NCBI RefSeq assembly: GCF_009295515.1
Contig: NZ_RQVV01000053.1
Location: 62,001 to 126,000, forward strand
DNA: 64,000 bases
Direction of reading: 5' to 3'
Source of the DNA: Erwinia endophytica
GTDB taxonomy: Bacteria; Pseudomonadota; Gammaproteobacteria; Enterobacterales; Enterobacteriaceae
The notes under the pieces were generated by a model that was not told the origin of the DNA, searched no databases, and saw only the letters and a list, made by a program, of their open reading frames with translations. How positions within the stretch are numbered: the stretch's first letter is position 1; each line of letters starts with the position of its first letter. The position numbers and the translations under genes are program-made. Of the stretch, positions 40,878-49,229 are shown one piece after another.

Positions 40878-41459
40878 ATGAGATTATGCGATCGCGATAT
40901 TGAAGCCTGGCTTGATAACGGTCAGCTTGATATCTCCCCCCGCCCCCCGGTAGAACGTATCAACGGCGCTACTGTCGATGTGCGGTTGGGCAATCTGTTC
41001 AGAACTTTTCGTGGTCATACGGCGGCGTTTATCGACTTGAGCGGTCCGAAGGCTGAAGTCAGCGCTGCGCTTGATCGTGTAATGAGTGACGAGATTGTGT
41101 TGGACGAGGGCGACGCTTTTTTCCTGCATCCAGGGGAACTGGCGTTGGCCGTCACTTTTGAGTCGGTAACGTTACCGGATAACCTGGTCGGCTGGCTGGA
41201 TGGCCGGTCATCGTTAGCGCGTTTGGGCTTGATGGTGCATGTTACCGCGCACCGTATCGATCCAGGTTGGCAGGGACGGATTGTGTTGGAGTTCTACAAT
41301 TCAGGTAAACTGCCGCTGGCGTTGCGTCCGGGTATGCTGATTGGTGCGCTCAGTTTTGAACCGCTTTCCGGCCCGGCCGCCCGGCCTTATAATCGTCGGC
41401 AAGACGCTAAATATAAAGGGCAGCAGGGCGCAGACGCCAGCCGGATCGATAAAGATTAG
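40878..41459 (+). CDS. dcd: dCTP deaminase
   Basis: Makes dUTP from dCTP for dTMP synthesis. The ATG at 40878 gives [15 protein letters not shown] and 193 residues, exactly the E. coli Dcd length; an upstream ATG at 40863 would add five residues with no family support. [20 protein letters not shown] holds the conserved Ser-Arg active-site region, and catalytic Glu lies in IVLEFYNSG. The C-terminal tail ending SRIDKD closes over the substrate. Confidence 0.96.
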   Translation: MRLCDRDIEAWLDNGQLDISPRPPVERINGATVDVRLGNLFRTFRGHTAAFIDLSGPKAEVSAALDRVMSDEIVLDEGDAFFLHPGELALAVTFESVTLPDNLVGWLDGRSSLARLGLMVHVTAHRIDPGWQGRIVLEFYNSGKLPLALRPGMLIGALSFEPLSGPAARPYNRRQDAKYKGQQGADASRIDKD

Positions 41460-41560
41460 TCGGTTTTTATTGGGCAGCCAGACTCACGCGGGCCAGCGCA
41501 TGGGGACGTGTAGCCAATGTACCAGCAATTTGAAGTATGACGGGTATATAAGGGGAAGGC

Positions 41561-43402
41561 ATGAGAAGAGTCATTACCACGCTGGCGATTTTGCTGGTGG
41601 TAATTGTAGCTGGAATGACCGCGTTGGTATTGCTGGTCGATCCCAATGATTTTCGCGCTTACATGGCTCAGCAGGTTCAGCAGCGCAGTGGTTACCGCCT
41701 GGCGCTGAATGGCGATCTCCGTTGGCACGTCTGGCCGCAGCTCAGTATTTTGTCGGGTCAAATAACCCTGACCGCACCAGGCGCGCCCCAGCCGGTGGTC
41801 ACGGCCAGCAATATGCGGCTGGATGTCAAACTTCTTCCTTTATTTTCACACCAGTTAGCGGTTAAACAGGTGATGTTAAAAGATGCGGTGATCCGTCTGA
41901 CGCCGGACAGTGAAGCGCAGCGTTCCGTCGGCGCACCGGTCGGGCCGGCGGATTCTTCCCCGTCGGAAATCAGTCGGGGATGGAAGTTTGACATTGATGA
42001 TTTGCATGTGGTGGACAGCCTGTTGATTTGGCAACAGAGCAATGGCGAGCAGTTAAACATTCGCGATCTGAACTTACAACTTTCACAACATAAGCGGCGT
42101 CAGGCGCATATTGAACTGAGCAGCCGCATCAGTCGTAATCAGCGCGAACTGCTGGTGAGCCTTAATGCCGATGCGGATCTTAGTCGCTATCCTCAGCAGA
42201 TCTCTGCGGCAATCAATCAGTTTGATTATCAACTGGCCGGTGCGGATTTACCCAAAAGTGGTTTGAAAGGGCAAGCGAAAATGCAGGCTGACTGGCACAG
42301 TGATGGGCAGAGCTTCAGCCTGAAGAACATGGAGGTAAGCGCTAATAACAGCCAGTTAGAGGGCAGTGCGAGCGGCACGTTGGCGGACCGTCCCAAACTC
42401 ACATTTAATCTGCATGCGCCGATGTTAGATATGGATTCACTGTTTGGCCTCAATATTGGAGGCGATAGTAGCACGCCAGGCGAGGAGGTTCAGCGTTCCG
42501 GGCCTGGACCGGTGATTTCACAACCTGTTGCGCGTAATAACGCTGATTCTCCGCTGAATGTGCTGGATGGCAATCTGACGTTGGCGGTGGACAAGATGCG
42601 CTGGCGCGGGATGGATTTAGAGCAGGTAGCATTGGATGCCAGTAGTAAGAATGGTCTGTTAACGCTGGCGACGCTGACCGGTCAGGCTGGAAAGGGGCAT
42701 TTCTCTCTGCCAGGAACGGTTGATGTCCGGGGACCACAAACACGGGTTGCGTTGCAGGCATCGCTGCAAGATATTGCAGTCGCGCCGCTGTTAAAGGCTT
42801 TTGATTTGCCACCGTCTTTAAGTGGCGAACTTTCACTGACCGGCGATTTCAGCGGTACCGGGCTGACAGTGCCGTCCTTCAAGCGGAGTTGGAACGGCAG
42901 TACGCAGGTGAGTCTGGCCAATGCTCAGTTGGCTGAACTGGATTTCCAGCAGATGATCCAACGGGCGGTGGAGCGGAGTAGTAACCGGGTTCACGGGCCG
43001 TCAAAACCAGAAGCGAACAGTAATCTGCAACAGATTAAAGGTGGTGTGACGCTGAATAACGGTCAACTCACTTTTGATGATTTGCAGGGGCAGTCTTCGA
43101 TGCTGAATTATAGCGGCAAGGGCAGTATTAACCTGGCGGAGCAGCAGGCGGATGTTACGTTTGGCGTGACGGTGACCGGGGGCTGGCAGGGTGACAGCGA
43201 GCTGGTTAGCCGTTTGCAGCAAACGCCGGTGCCCTTGCGTATTTATGGGCCGTGGTCTGGGCTGAAATATTCGTTACAGGTTGATCACCTGTTGCGTCAG
43301 CAATTGCAGAATGAAGCGAAGAAGCGGTTGAAAACGTGGTCTGAGCACAATCAGAACAGCAACAAAAACAACTCAGTACAGAAGTTGATTAAGGAGCTGT
43401 AG
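41561..43402 (+). CDS. asmA: AsmA, outer-membrane assembly/lipid-homeostasis protein
   Basis: A 613-residue envelope protein with one N-terminal membrane helix (residues 4-26) and a long periplasmic beta-rich body, the AsmA layout. VLLVDPNDFRAYMAQQVQQR and LNGDLRWHVWPQLSILSG are hallmark N-terminal motifs. The C-terminal AsmA domain contains LDGNLTLAVDKMRWRGM and IKGGVTLNNGQLTFDDLQG. The family is proposed to carry phospholipids across the periplasm. GGGAAGG precedes the ATG. Position downstream of dcd is as in E. coli. Confidence 0.93.
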   Translation: MRRVITTLAILLVVIVAGMTALVLLVDPNDFRAYMAQQVQQRSGYRLALNGDLRWHVWPQLSILSGQITLTAPGAPQPVVTASNMRLDVKLLPLFSHQLAVKQVMLKDAVIRLTPDSEAQRSVGAPVGPADSSPSEISRGWKFDIDDLHVVDSLLIWQQSNGEQLNIRDLNLQLSQHKRRQAHIELSSRISRNQRELLVSLNADADLSRYPQQISAAINQFDYQLAGADLPKSGLKGQAKMQADWHSDGQSFSLKNMEVSANNSQLEGSASGTLADRPKLTFNLHAPMLDMDSLFGLNIGGDSSTPGEEVQRSGPGPVISQPVARNNADSPLNVLDGNLTLAVDKMRWRGMDLEQVALDASSKNGLLTLATLTGQAGKGHFSLPGTVDVRGPQTRVALQASLQDIAVAPLLKAFDLPPSLSGELSLTGDFSGTGLTVPSFKRSWNGSTQVSLANAQLAELDFQQMIQRAVERSSNRVHGPSKPEANSNLQQIKGGVTLNNGQLTFDDLQGQSSMLNYSGKGSINLAEQQADVTFGVTVTGGWQGDSELVSRLQQTPVPLRIYGPWSGLKYSLQVDHLLRQQLQNEAKKRLKTWSEHNQNSNKNNSVQKLIKEL

Positions 43403-43413
43403 GGGCGCACTCA

Positions 43414-43435
43414 GACGCGGTTGTTAAACCGCGTC
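43414..43435. terminator. Hairpin between convergent asmA and yegH
   Basis: GACGCGGTT-GTTA-AACCGCGTC is a perfect nine-base stem with a four-base loop, just beyond the asmA stop. It spans the last codons of yegH, whose stop codon lies in the loop. No T tract follows on either strand, so it may block or stabilise RNA ends rather than act as a classic intrinsic terminator. Confidence 0.45.
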
Positions 43436-45004
43436 ATCCGCTTCTGTCACCTGCAGTGGGATAATCTGCACCTTCTGTATCCTGTGGCTTTCCACTTGCA
43501 GTGTGCGGAACAGATAATCACTGATCTGAATCTCATCGTCTTTCTGCGGCACCCGCTGCATATGTTCCATCAGTAATCCCGCCAGAGTGTGGAATTCGCG
43601 CTTTTCATCCAGCGGCAGTGGCACATACATGACTAAATCTTCCAAGGGCATATGGCCATTCGCAGTCCAACTGCCATCAATGTTCTGTTGAATATCGTAG
43701 CGTGGGTCGACTGTTTCACCTTCATTTGGCAGGTTGCCTGCGATGGTTTCCATCACGTCACTTAACGTCACCACACCTTCCATCGATCCAAATTCATCTA
43801 CCACAAAAGCGAAATGGGTACGTGCCGTACGAAATTGCTCAAGGGCCGGGAGCAGGGTAAGTTGCTCCGGGAACACCAGTGGCTGACGGATCAGGGCACG
43901 AATATCCAGACTGTCGCCGTGTAACACCTGCTGCAATAAATCGATGACATGCACCACCCCCAGCGGATCGCCATTATTTTCCGTCACCACCAATCGTGTA
44001 TGTTGATTGCTATCCAGCCGCGCCATGATCTTTTCCGCGGGTTCGCTCAGGTCAAGATGTTCAATGTCATGTCGTGAGGTCATGATACTGCTGACGGTAC
44101 GCTGACCCATATTCAGTACCCGGGCAATCATCATCCGTTCTTGCTTATTAAAGACGGCGTGGCTCTCAGCGTTGTCAGCCACCAGTGAGGCGGTTTCGGC
44201 ATCCAGTTCAGCATGTTCATGGCTGCCACGCAGTAAACGCAGCACCGCTTCAGCGGTACGCTTACGCAATGGCGATTTTGCTGAAAGAAAACGGCGGCGG
44301 TTAAATTGCGCCAGCTGATTCAGCGCTTCAATAATGACTGAGAAGCCAATGGCCGCGTACAGATAGCCTTTGGGGATTGAATAGCCAAAACCATCCGCCA
44401 CCAGGCTGAAGCCAATCATCAGCAGGAAGCTGAGACAGAGAATGACAATGGTCGGATGTTCATTCACAAAGCGGGTTAATGGTTTGCTGGCCAGGAGCAT
44501 CAGCAGGATGGCGATAATCACCGCCGCCATCATGACCGCAAGGTGATCCACCATCCCAACAGCCGTAATCACTGAGTCCAGAGAGAATACCGCATCCAGG
44601 ACCACTATTTGCGCGACGACCGGCCAGAATTTAGCACCACGCTTTTGTGGATGTTGATCCTCGTCTTTTCCTTCAAGTCGTTCGTTCAATTCCATCGTCG
44701 CTTTGAATAACAAAAAGCCGCCGCCGAGCAGCATAATGAGATCACGCGCACTGAAAGGGTGGCCGACAACGGTGAAAAGGGGGGCGGTTAAGGAAGAAAG
44801 CCAGGAGATAGAGGCCAGCAGCAGCAGACGCATCACCAGGGCCAGTAACAACCCGGTAATACGGGCCCTGTCGCGCAGTGACGGTGGGAGTTTCTCTGCC
44901 AGGATGGCGATAAACACAAGGTTATCAATACCCAGCACCAGCTCTATAACGATCAGGGTGACCAGCCCAGCCCAGATTGACGGATCAACGATCCATGCGA
45001 ACAT
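43424..45004 (-). CDS. yegH: TerC/CBS/CorC-domain membrane protein YegH
   Basis: A 526-residue inner-membrane protein. The N-terminal TerC-family domain has about seven helices: [20 protein letters not shown] and [20 protein letters not shown] carry the paired conserved acidic residues. Two CBS domains follow at about 305-420 ([34 protein letters not shown]), then a CorC_HlyC domain. TerC proteins are linked to Mn2+ export and metal homeostasis. The ATG at 45004 is preferred to the GTG three bases before. Lies between asmA and the EPS cluster as in E. coli. Confidence 0.9.
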   Translation of the reverse strand: MFAWIVDPSIWAGLVTLIVIELVLGIDNLVFIAILAEKLPPSLRDRARITGLLLALVMRLLLLASISWLSSLTAPLFTVVGHPFSARDLIMLLGGGFLLFKATMELNERLEGKDEDQHPQKRGAKFWPVVAQIVVLDAVFSLDSVITAVGMVDHLAVMMAAVIIAILLMLLASKPLTRFVNEHPTIVILCLSFLLMIGFSLVADGFGYSIPKGYLYAAIGFSVIIEALNQLAQFNRRRFLSAKSPLRKRTAEAVLRLLRGSHEHAELDAETASLVADNAESHAVFNKQERMMIARVLNMGQRTVSSIMTSRHDIEHLDLSEPAEKIMARLDSNQHTRLVVTENNGDPLGVVHVIDLLQQVLHGDSLDIRALIRQPLVFPEQLTLLPALEQFRTARTHFAFVVDEFGSMEGVVTLSDVMETIAGNLPNEGETVDPRYDIQQNIDGSWTANGHMPLEDLVMYVPLPLDEKREFHTLAGLLMEHMQRVPQKDDEIQISDYLFRTLQVESHRIQKVQIIPLQVTEADDAV

Positions 45005-45351
45005 CACTCACTCGCCCTAAAGGTTGCAGGAGTTTCCATGATAATGAATCTGGCGTGATTCAACAAATAATCCCCGAAGCTTCACCCACAGGCAGATTTA
45101 TTCATCATGCTCCAGGTCACAGACGTGTTGGCACACGATGCAGGCCAGCCACTGAGCTGAGTCAGTACTTGCCCATAAGCGGGGGGTTTTTGCCCTGTAA
45201 CTGGAATTATTTTAGGTATAGCCAACATGGGATAATCGGCATTTGTAATTACCTGAACAAAATACGGGCAATATCTTTACATTTTTTCAAGATTATTCGT
45301 ACAGGGATCTGGGTAAAGCGGGTGATACCTGGAGAATGAAGAAAGAATGTT

Positions 45352-45365
45352 CAGGATAATTCTTA
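45352..45365 (+). promoter_or_regulatory. Candidate RcsAB box upstream of the EPS operon
   Basis: CAGGATAATTCTTA reads on the other strand as TAAGAATTATCCTG, matching 11 of 14 bases of the RcsAB-box consensus TAAGAATATTCCTA. It lies about 556-569 bases before the amsG start codon. In E. amylovora the RcsA/RcsB site of the ams operon is also roughly half a kilobase upstream of amsG (recalled from the literature), so spacing and sequence agree. It would couple EPS synthesis to the Rcs phosphorelay. Confidence 0.65.
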
Positions 45366-45661
45366 TTTTTATGTCGAATTATTCTGAAATTTATCTGTAA
45401 GAAAAAGACGATTTATACGGTATTGACTGGGGTGGGAGGTAGTCTTAATCCTAAAAAACAGTGTGGTTGAGAGCTGACTCTTGTAAACATGCCAGTAATA
45501 ACTAGTATAGCAACATGTTAGTAAATGTTGGTGTTAATGTAATGATTAGCATGACTATGTCTTTCCCGTCCGACTGACGGATTGTTCTGAACGGCTAATA
45601 CATTATCTGTTGTCTGGAGAAGACAGGATATAACCGACAAGGTGAAGGTTTCGTGATACAG

Positions 45662-45696
45662 CACATTGGCAGCTACAAGCCAGGGGCGGTAGCGTG
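45662..45696 (+). promoter_or_regulatory. JUMPstart sequence with ops element (RfaH recruitment)
   Basis: The stretch reads ...GGCAGCTACAAGCCAG then GGGCGGTAGCGTG, matching the JUMPstart consensus found before polysaccharide operons. Its 3' end, GGCGGTAGCGTG (45685-45696), is the ops signal at which RNA polymerase pauses and recruits RfaH, the antiterminator for long surface-polysaccharide operons. It is on the transcribed strand 224 bases before amsG, as expected for an element that must lie inside the leader RNA. Confidence 0.9.
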
Positions 45697-45713
45697 TCAG
45701 AATCGTTTGAAAT

Positions 45714-45735
45714 TAACCCGTAGGGTTACATTTTT
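45714..45735 (+). terminator. Small hairpin plus T5 tract just after ops (possible attenuator)
   Basis: TAACCC-GTA-GGGTTA forms a six-base stem at 45714-45728, followed by ACA and five T residues, only 17 bases after the ops element. It is a weak intrinsic terminator, but its position directly behind the RfaH loading site is suggestive. Confidence 0.35.
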
Positions 45736-45920
45736 CGCCACATGGTTGTTGATGTTTCCTGTTAATTCTCATTATCACATCACCTGTCAGGATAACTTTC
45801 CGGTACGATGCGTAAATGCATATCCTGTATAATAAATGATGTGGTGAGAAAATACGCAATTATTTTCAGTGGCGGAATTAATAAATCACAGGCTTTCGCA
45901 GGAAAAATTAAGAGTTAACT

Positions 45921-47354
45921 ATGCGCGATATAGAATTTACCTTTAAAGGGCCGCTAATAAAACTGTCTCTGGCACTTTCAGATCTGATATTTTTTAATGC
46001 TTCTTTGTTTGTTGCGGTTTTATTAATGAATGCATTTCCGGGTAACCTGATGGGGGATATTCCGAGTCAGGATCTGCATTTAAGAATTGCGACACATATT
46101 ATCCTCTCAATTATTTGTATTGGATGGTTCTGGATCCATCTACGCCACTATACTTACCGCAAACCATTCTGGTTTGAACTTAAGGAAGTATTAAGAATTA
46201 TTCTGATATTTTCCGTCATCGATCTGGCTATTACAGCCTTGTCAAAATGGGAGTTTTCTCGCTGGATTTGGGTATTGACCTGGCTGCTGGCATTGGGATT
46301 TATTCCGGTTGGTCGTGCCATCGTTAAACGTATTCTCAATCACTATGGCCTGTGGAAGCGTCAGTCGATCATTATCGGTAGCGGTAAAAATGCAGAAGAA
46401 GCCTATATGGCGTTGCAGAGCGAAGAAGTGATGGGGTTTGATGTGGTCGCCTTCTACGACGTGGATGGGATGACTCCGGCTCCGGCACTGTTTGGCATAC
46501 CGGTCATTCGCGAAGAGGACGCTTTATGGCAGTTGGTCAACAGTGATACGCAGTTTATTGTGGCGGTGGAGTATGAGCAAAGCCGACACCGTGATTTTTG
46601 GCTGAAGAATCTGGCAAAACATCACTGTCGCTCCGTTTCCGTGGTACCTTCGTTGCGTGGTGTGCCGCTTTATGGCACTGATATGGCTTATATTTTCAGT
46701 CATGAGGTGATGATTCTCAGGGTAAGCAATAACCTGGCCAAACGTACCTCTCGCTTTGCTAAAAGGGCCTTTGATCTTATCGGCGCGCTGAGCATTATCA
46801 TCATGCTGATGCCTGCGCTGTTGGTGCTGGTCTTTATGGTTTCCCGGGATGGTGGCAGCCCAATCTATGGTCACGAACGAGTCGGTCTTAACGGACGTAA
46901 ATTTAAGTGCCTGAAGTTCCGTTCAATGGTGGTAAATTCGAAAGAAGTGCTGGAAGAAGTCCTGCGAACTGACCCGGTGGCCCGGGCAGAGTGGGATAAA
47001 GATTTCAAATTAAAAAACGATCCTCGCATTACACGGATTGGTCACTTTATTCGTAAAACCAGTCTTGACGAACTGCCACAGTTGTGGAATGTGGTACGCG
47101 GAGAGATGAGTCTGGTTGGTCCGCGTCCGGTCATTGAAGATGAGTTGGAGCGTTATGCCGGTGATGTGGATTACTACTTCATGGCTAAACCGGGAATGAC
47201 CGGCCTGTGGCAGGTGAGTGGCCGCAATGATGTGGATTATGAAACACGCGTCTACTTTGACTCCTGGTATGTAAAAAACTGGTCTTTGTGGAACGATATC
47301 GCCATCCTGTTCAAAACAATTGGCGTTGTTTTGCGGCGTGATGGTGCTTACTGA
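45921..47354 (+). CDS. amsG: Undecaprenyl-phosphate galactose phosphotransferase (WbaP family)
   Basis: Starts EPS repeat synthesis by moving galactose 1-phosphate (glucose in some relatives) from the UDP-sugar to undecaprenyl phosphate at the inner membrane. 477 residues, the length of E. amylovora AmsG. Four N-terminal helices (about 13-145) are followed by a central Rossmann-like part ([16 protein letters not shown]). A further hydrophobic segment (about 285-308) leads into the catalytic domain with [40 protein letters not shown] and GPRPV. First gene of the cluster, behind the JUMPstart leader. Donor sugar galactose is inferred from its relatives. Confidence 0.9.
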   Translation: MRDIEFTFKGPLIKLSLALSDLIFFNASLFVAVLLMNAFPGNLMGDIPSQDLHLRIATHIILSIICIGWFWIHLRHYTYRKPFWFELKEVLRIILIFSVIDLAITALSKWEFSRWIWVLTWLLALGFIPVGRAIVKRILNHYGLWKRQSIIIGSGKNAEEAYMALQSEEVMGFDVVAFYDVDGMTPAPALFGIPVIREEDALWQLVNSDTQFIVAVEYEQSRHRDFWLKNLAKHHCRSVSVVPSLRGVPLYGTDMAYIFSHEVMILRVSNNLAKRTSRFAKRAFDLIGALSIIIMLMPALLVLVFMVSRDGGSPIYGHERVGLNGRKFKCLKFRSMVVNSKEVLEEVLRTDPVARAEWDKDFKLKNDPRITRIGHFIRKTSLDELPQLWNVVRGEMSLVGPRPVIEDELERYAGDVDYYFMAKPGMTGLWQVSGRNDVDYETRVYFDSWYVKNWSLWNDIAILFKTIGVVLRRDGAY

Positions 47355-47375
47355 CAGAGGCGATTTTCCGTTGTG

Positions 47376-47395
47376 CCGGTACGCTTGCGTACCGG
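47376..47395 (+). terminator. Hairpin between amsG and wza
   Basis: CCGGTACG-CTTG-CGTACCGG is a perfect eight-base stem 21 bases after the amsG stop. The next T-rich run (CTTTTG) is about 15 bases further, so it is not a typical intrinsic terminator. In the 279-base gap before wza it may lower readthrough or protect the amsG mRNA end. Nothing else in this gap could be named. Confidence 0.4.
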
Positions 47396-47633
47396 TAGTC
47401 CTGGTGTCTTTTGACTGTTAACTGTCATTGACTAACGTGCTAAACAAACTTTTTTTGACGTATGCTAAGCATCAGTGTGATCGAAGCGGCAAGGCATAAA
47501 AAAGAGGGGGAGTTTAAAATAATGACCGACAGTAACAGAGCCTGAACATGTGATTCATTTTATTACTTTTGCATGACGCTACACTGCGGCGGACTCGCCA
47601 CTATCAATCAATTTACTGATAGCGATGATATAG

Positions 47634-48767
47634 ATGATTACAATCAAAACGAAAGTATTACCCTTGTTGATAACGGCGACACTCCTTTCTGGATGTACAG
47701 TGGTGCCCGGTTCAAAGCTTTCAACCAGTGGAAAGGATGTTATCAAGCAGCAGGATAGCAATTTCGATATTGATAAGTACGTCAATGTTTATCCCATGAC
47801 TCCAGGCCTGGTAGAGCAAATGAGTCCCAGACCCGTAGTGGCGCGGCCTAACCTGCAATTACAGACTGAACTGCAAAGCTATGAGTATCGGATCGGCATC
47901 GGTGATGTATTAACCGTTACCGTCTGGGATCACCCGGAATTAACCACGCCAGCGGGGCAATACCGCAGTGCCAGCGATACAGGTAACTGGGTTCATTCAG
48001 ATGGCACTATTTTCTATCCTTATATTGGCCAGGTTCGGGTGGCAGGACGCACGGTCCAGGAAGTGCGTAACGAGATTGCCAGGCGTCTGGCGCAGTACAT
48101 CGAGAGTCCGCAGGTTGATGTCAGCGTTGCCTCCTTCAAATCACAAAAGGCGTACGTGACCGGTGAAGTGACGACCTCCGGCCAGCAGCCGATCACCAAT
48201 GTTCCCCTGACTATCCTTGATGCCGTGAACGCTGCGGGGGGACTGACGGCTAACGCCGACTGGCGTAATGTCGTGCTGACCCATAATGGTCATGAGATTC
48301 CGATTTCTCTGCAAGCTCTGTTACAGAATGGCGATCTCACGCAGAACCATTTGCTGTACCCCGGTGATATTCTTTATGTCCCACGTAACGACAATCTGAA
48401 AGTGTTCGTGATGGGTGAAGTAAAACAGCAGGCAACGCTGAGGATGGATCGCAGTGGTATGACGCTGGCTGAAGCACTGGGGAGTTCGCAAGGAATGGAT
48501 CAGACCACTTCTGATGCGACTGGCGTATTTGTCATCCGTCCAGTAAGAGGATCTAATCGCGCGAAGATTGCCAATATCTATCAGTTGAATACCAAAGATG
48601 CTTCAGCGATGGTGATGGCTTCCGAGTTCCAATTGCAGCCTTATGACATCGTGTATGTCACCTCGACGCCATTGACCCGTTGGAGTCGTGTGGTGGCGCA
48701 GTTGCTCCCAACCATCAGCAGTGTCTACCAGTCTAGCGAAACCGCTAACATTTATCATAAATGGTAA
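47634..48767 (+). CDS. wza: Outer-membrane polysaccharide export lipoprotein Wza (AmsH)
   Basis: Forms the octameric outer-membrane pore for EPS export. 377 residues. The signal peptide has lipobox LLSGC with Cys21 as the lipidated residue. The polysaccharide export domain includes [20 protein letters not shown], then SLBB-type repeats and a C-terminal amphipathic helix ([20 protein letters not shown]) that makes the alpha-barrel in Wza. The ATG at 47634 is the only start giving the full signal peptide; its ribosome site is poor. First of the wza-wzb-wzc export trio. Confidence 0.93.
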   Translation: MITIKTKVLPLLITATLLSGCTVVPGSKLSTSGKDVIKQQDSNFDIDKYVNVYPMTPGLVEQMSPRPVVARPNLQLQTELQSYEYRIGIGDVLTVTVWDHPELTTPAGQYRSASDTGNWVHSDGTIFYPYIGQVRVAGRTVQEVRNEIARRLAQYIESPQVDVSVASFKSQKAYVTGEVTTSGQQPITNVPLTILDAVNAAGGLTANADWRNVVLTHNGHEIPISLQALLQNGDLTQNHLLYPGDILYVPRNDNLKVFVMGEVKQQATLRMDRSGMTLAEALGSSQGMDQTTSDATGVFVIRPVRGSNRAKIANIYQLNTKDASAMVMASEFQLQPYDIVYVTSTPLTRWSRVVAQLLPTISSVYQSSETANIYHKW

Positions 48768-48782
48768 GCACCGGAGCACATG

Positions 48783-49217
48783 ATGATTAATTCAATCTTA
48801 GTGGTCTGCGTCGGCAATATTTGTCGCTCCCCAACCGGGGAGCGGTTGCTCAAATTGGCGCTGCCGAATAAGAAAATCGCCTCAGCTGGATTACAGGCGA
48901 TGGTGGACCATGCAGCTGATGACACGGCAAGTCTCGTTGCCCGTGAACATGGACTATCGCTGGATGGACATGTCGCCCGTCAATTAACCTCTGGCATGTG
49001 CCGGGATTACGACTTGATCCTGGTCATGGAGAAAAAACATGTCGGGATGGTTAACCGCATCAACCCCTCCGTGAGTGGCAAGACCATGTTATTTGGCCAC
49101 TGGCTCAACCAACAGGAAATAGCGGATCCCTATAAGAAAAGCCGCGATGCCTATGAAGCCACGTACGGATTACTCGAAAACGCTGCCCAGAAATGGGTCA
49201 ACGCCTTAAGCCGATAG
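48783..49217 (+). CDS. wzb: Low-molecular-weight protein-tyrosine phosphatase Wzb (AmsI)
   Basis: Dephosphorylates the Wzc tyrosine kinase and so allows cycles of EPS assembly. 144 residues from the second of two tandem ATGs, which gives a six-base spacing to GGAG and a start MINSILVVCVGNICRSPT that matches Wzb. Catalytic CX5R is Cys9 to Arg15; the general-acid Asp is in ADPYKKS near the C-terminus. Lies between wza and wzc with short gaps. Confidence 0.94.
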   Translation: MINSILVVCVGNICRSPTGERLLKLALPNKKIASAGLQAMVDHAADDTASLVAREHGLSLDGHVARQLTSGMCRDYDLILVMEKKHVGMVNRINPSVSGKTMLFGHWLNQQEIADPYKKSRDAYEATYGLLENAAQKWVNALSR

Positions 49218-49229
49218 TTGGGATTATTC

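Larger units (their letters stand above)
45005..45920. other. Long non-coding leader between yegH and the EPS cluster
   Basis: About 915 bases with no convincing gene. It holds a candidate RcsAB box (45352-45365), a possible weak promoter TTGACT-N17-TAATCC (45423-45451) and a direct repeat AACATGNNAGTAA (45486-45498 and 45512-45524). Further down are the JUMPstart/ops element (45662-45696), a small hairpin with a T5 tract (45714-45735) and a TATAAT hexamer at 45830-45835. AT content is higher than in the flanking genes. The long untranslated leader is a known trait of amsG-type operons. Confidence 0.7.

Noticed and set aside
45008-45339. Open frame in the EPS leader next to yegH
   Set aside because: It overlaps yegH antisense, lacks a ribosome site and shows no conserved motif; the region is better seen as leader DNA.
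47573-47758. Small open frame overlapping the wza start
   Set aside because: Wrong frame relative to the wza signal peptide, which is clear from ATG 47634.
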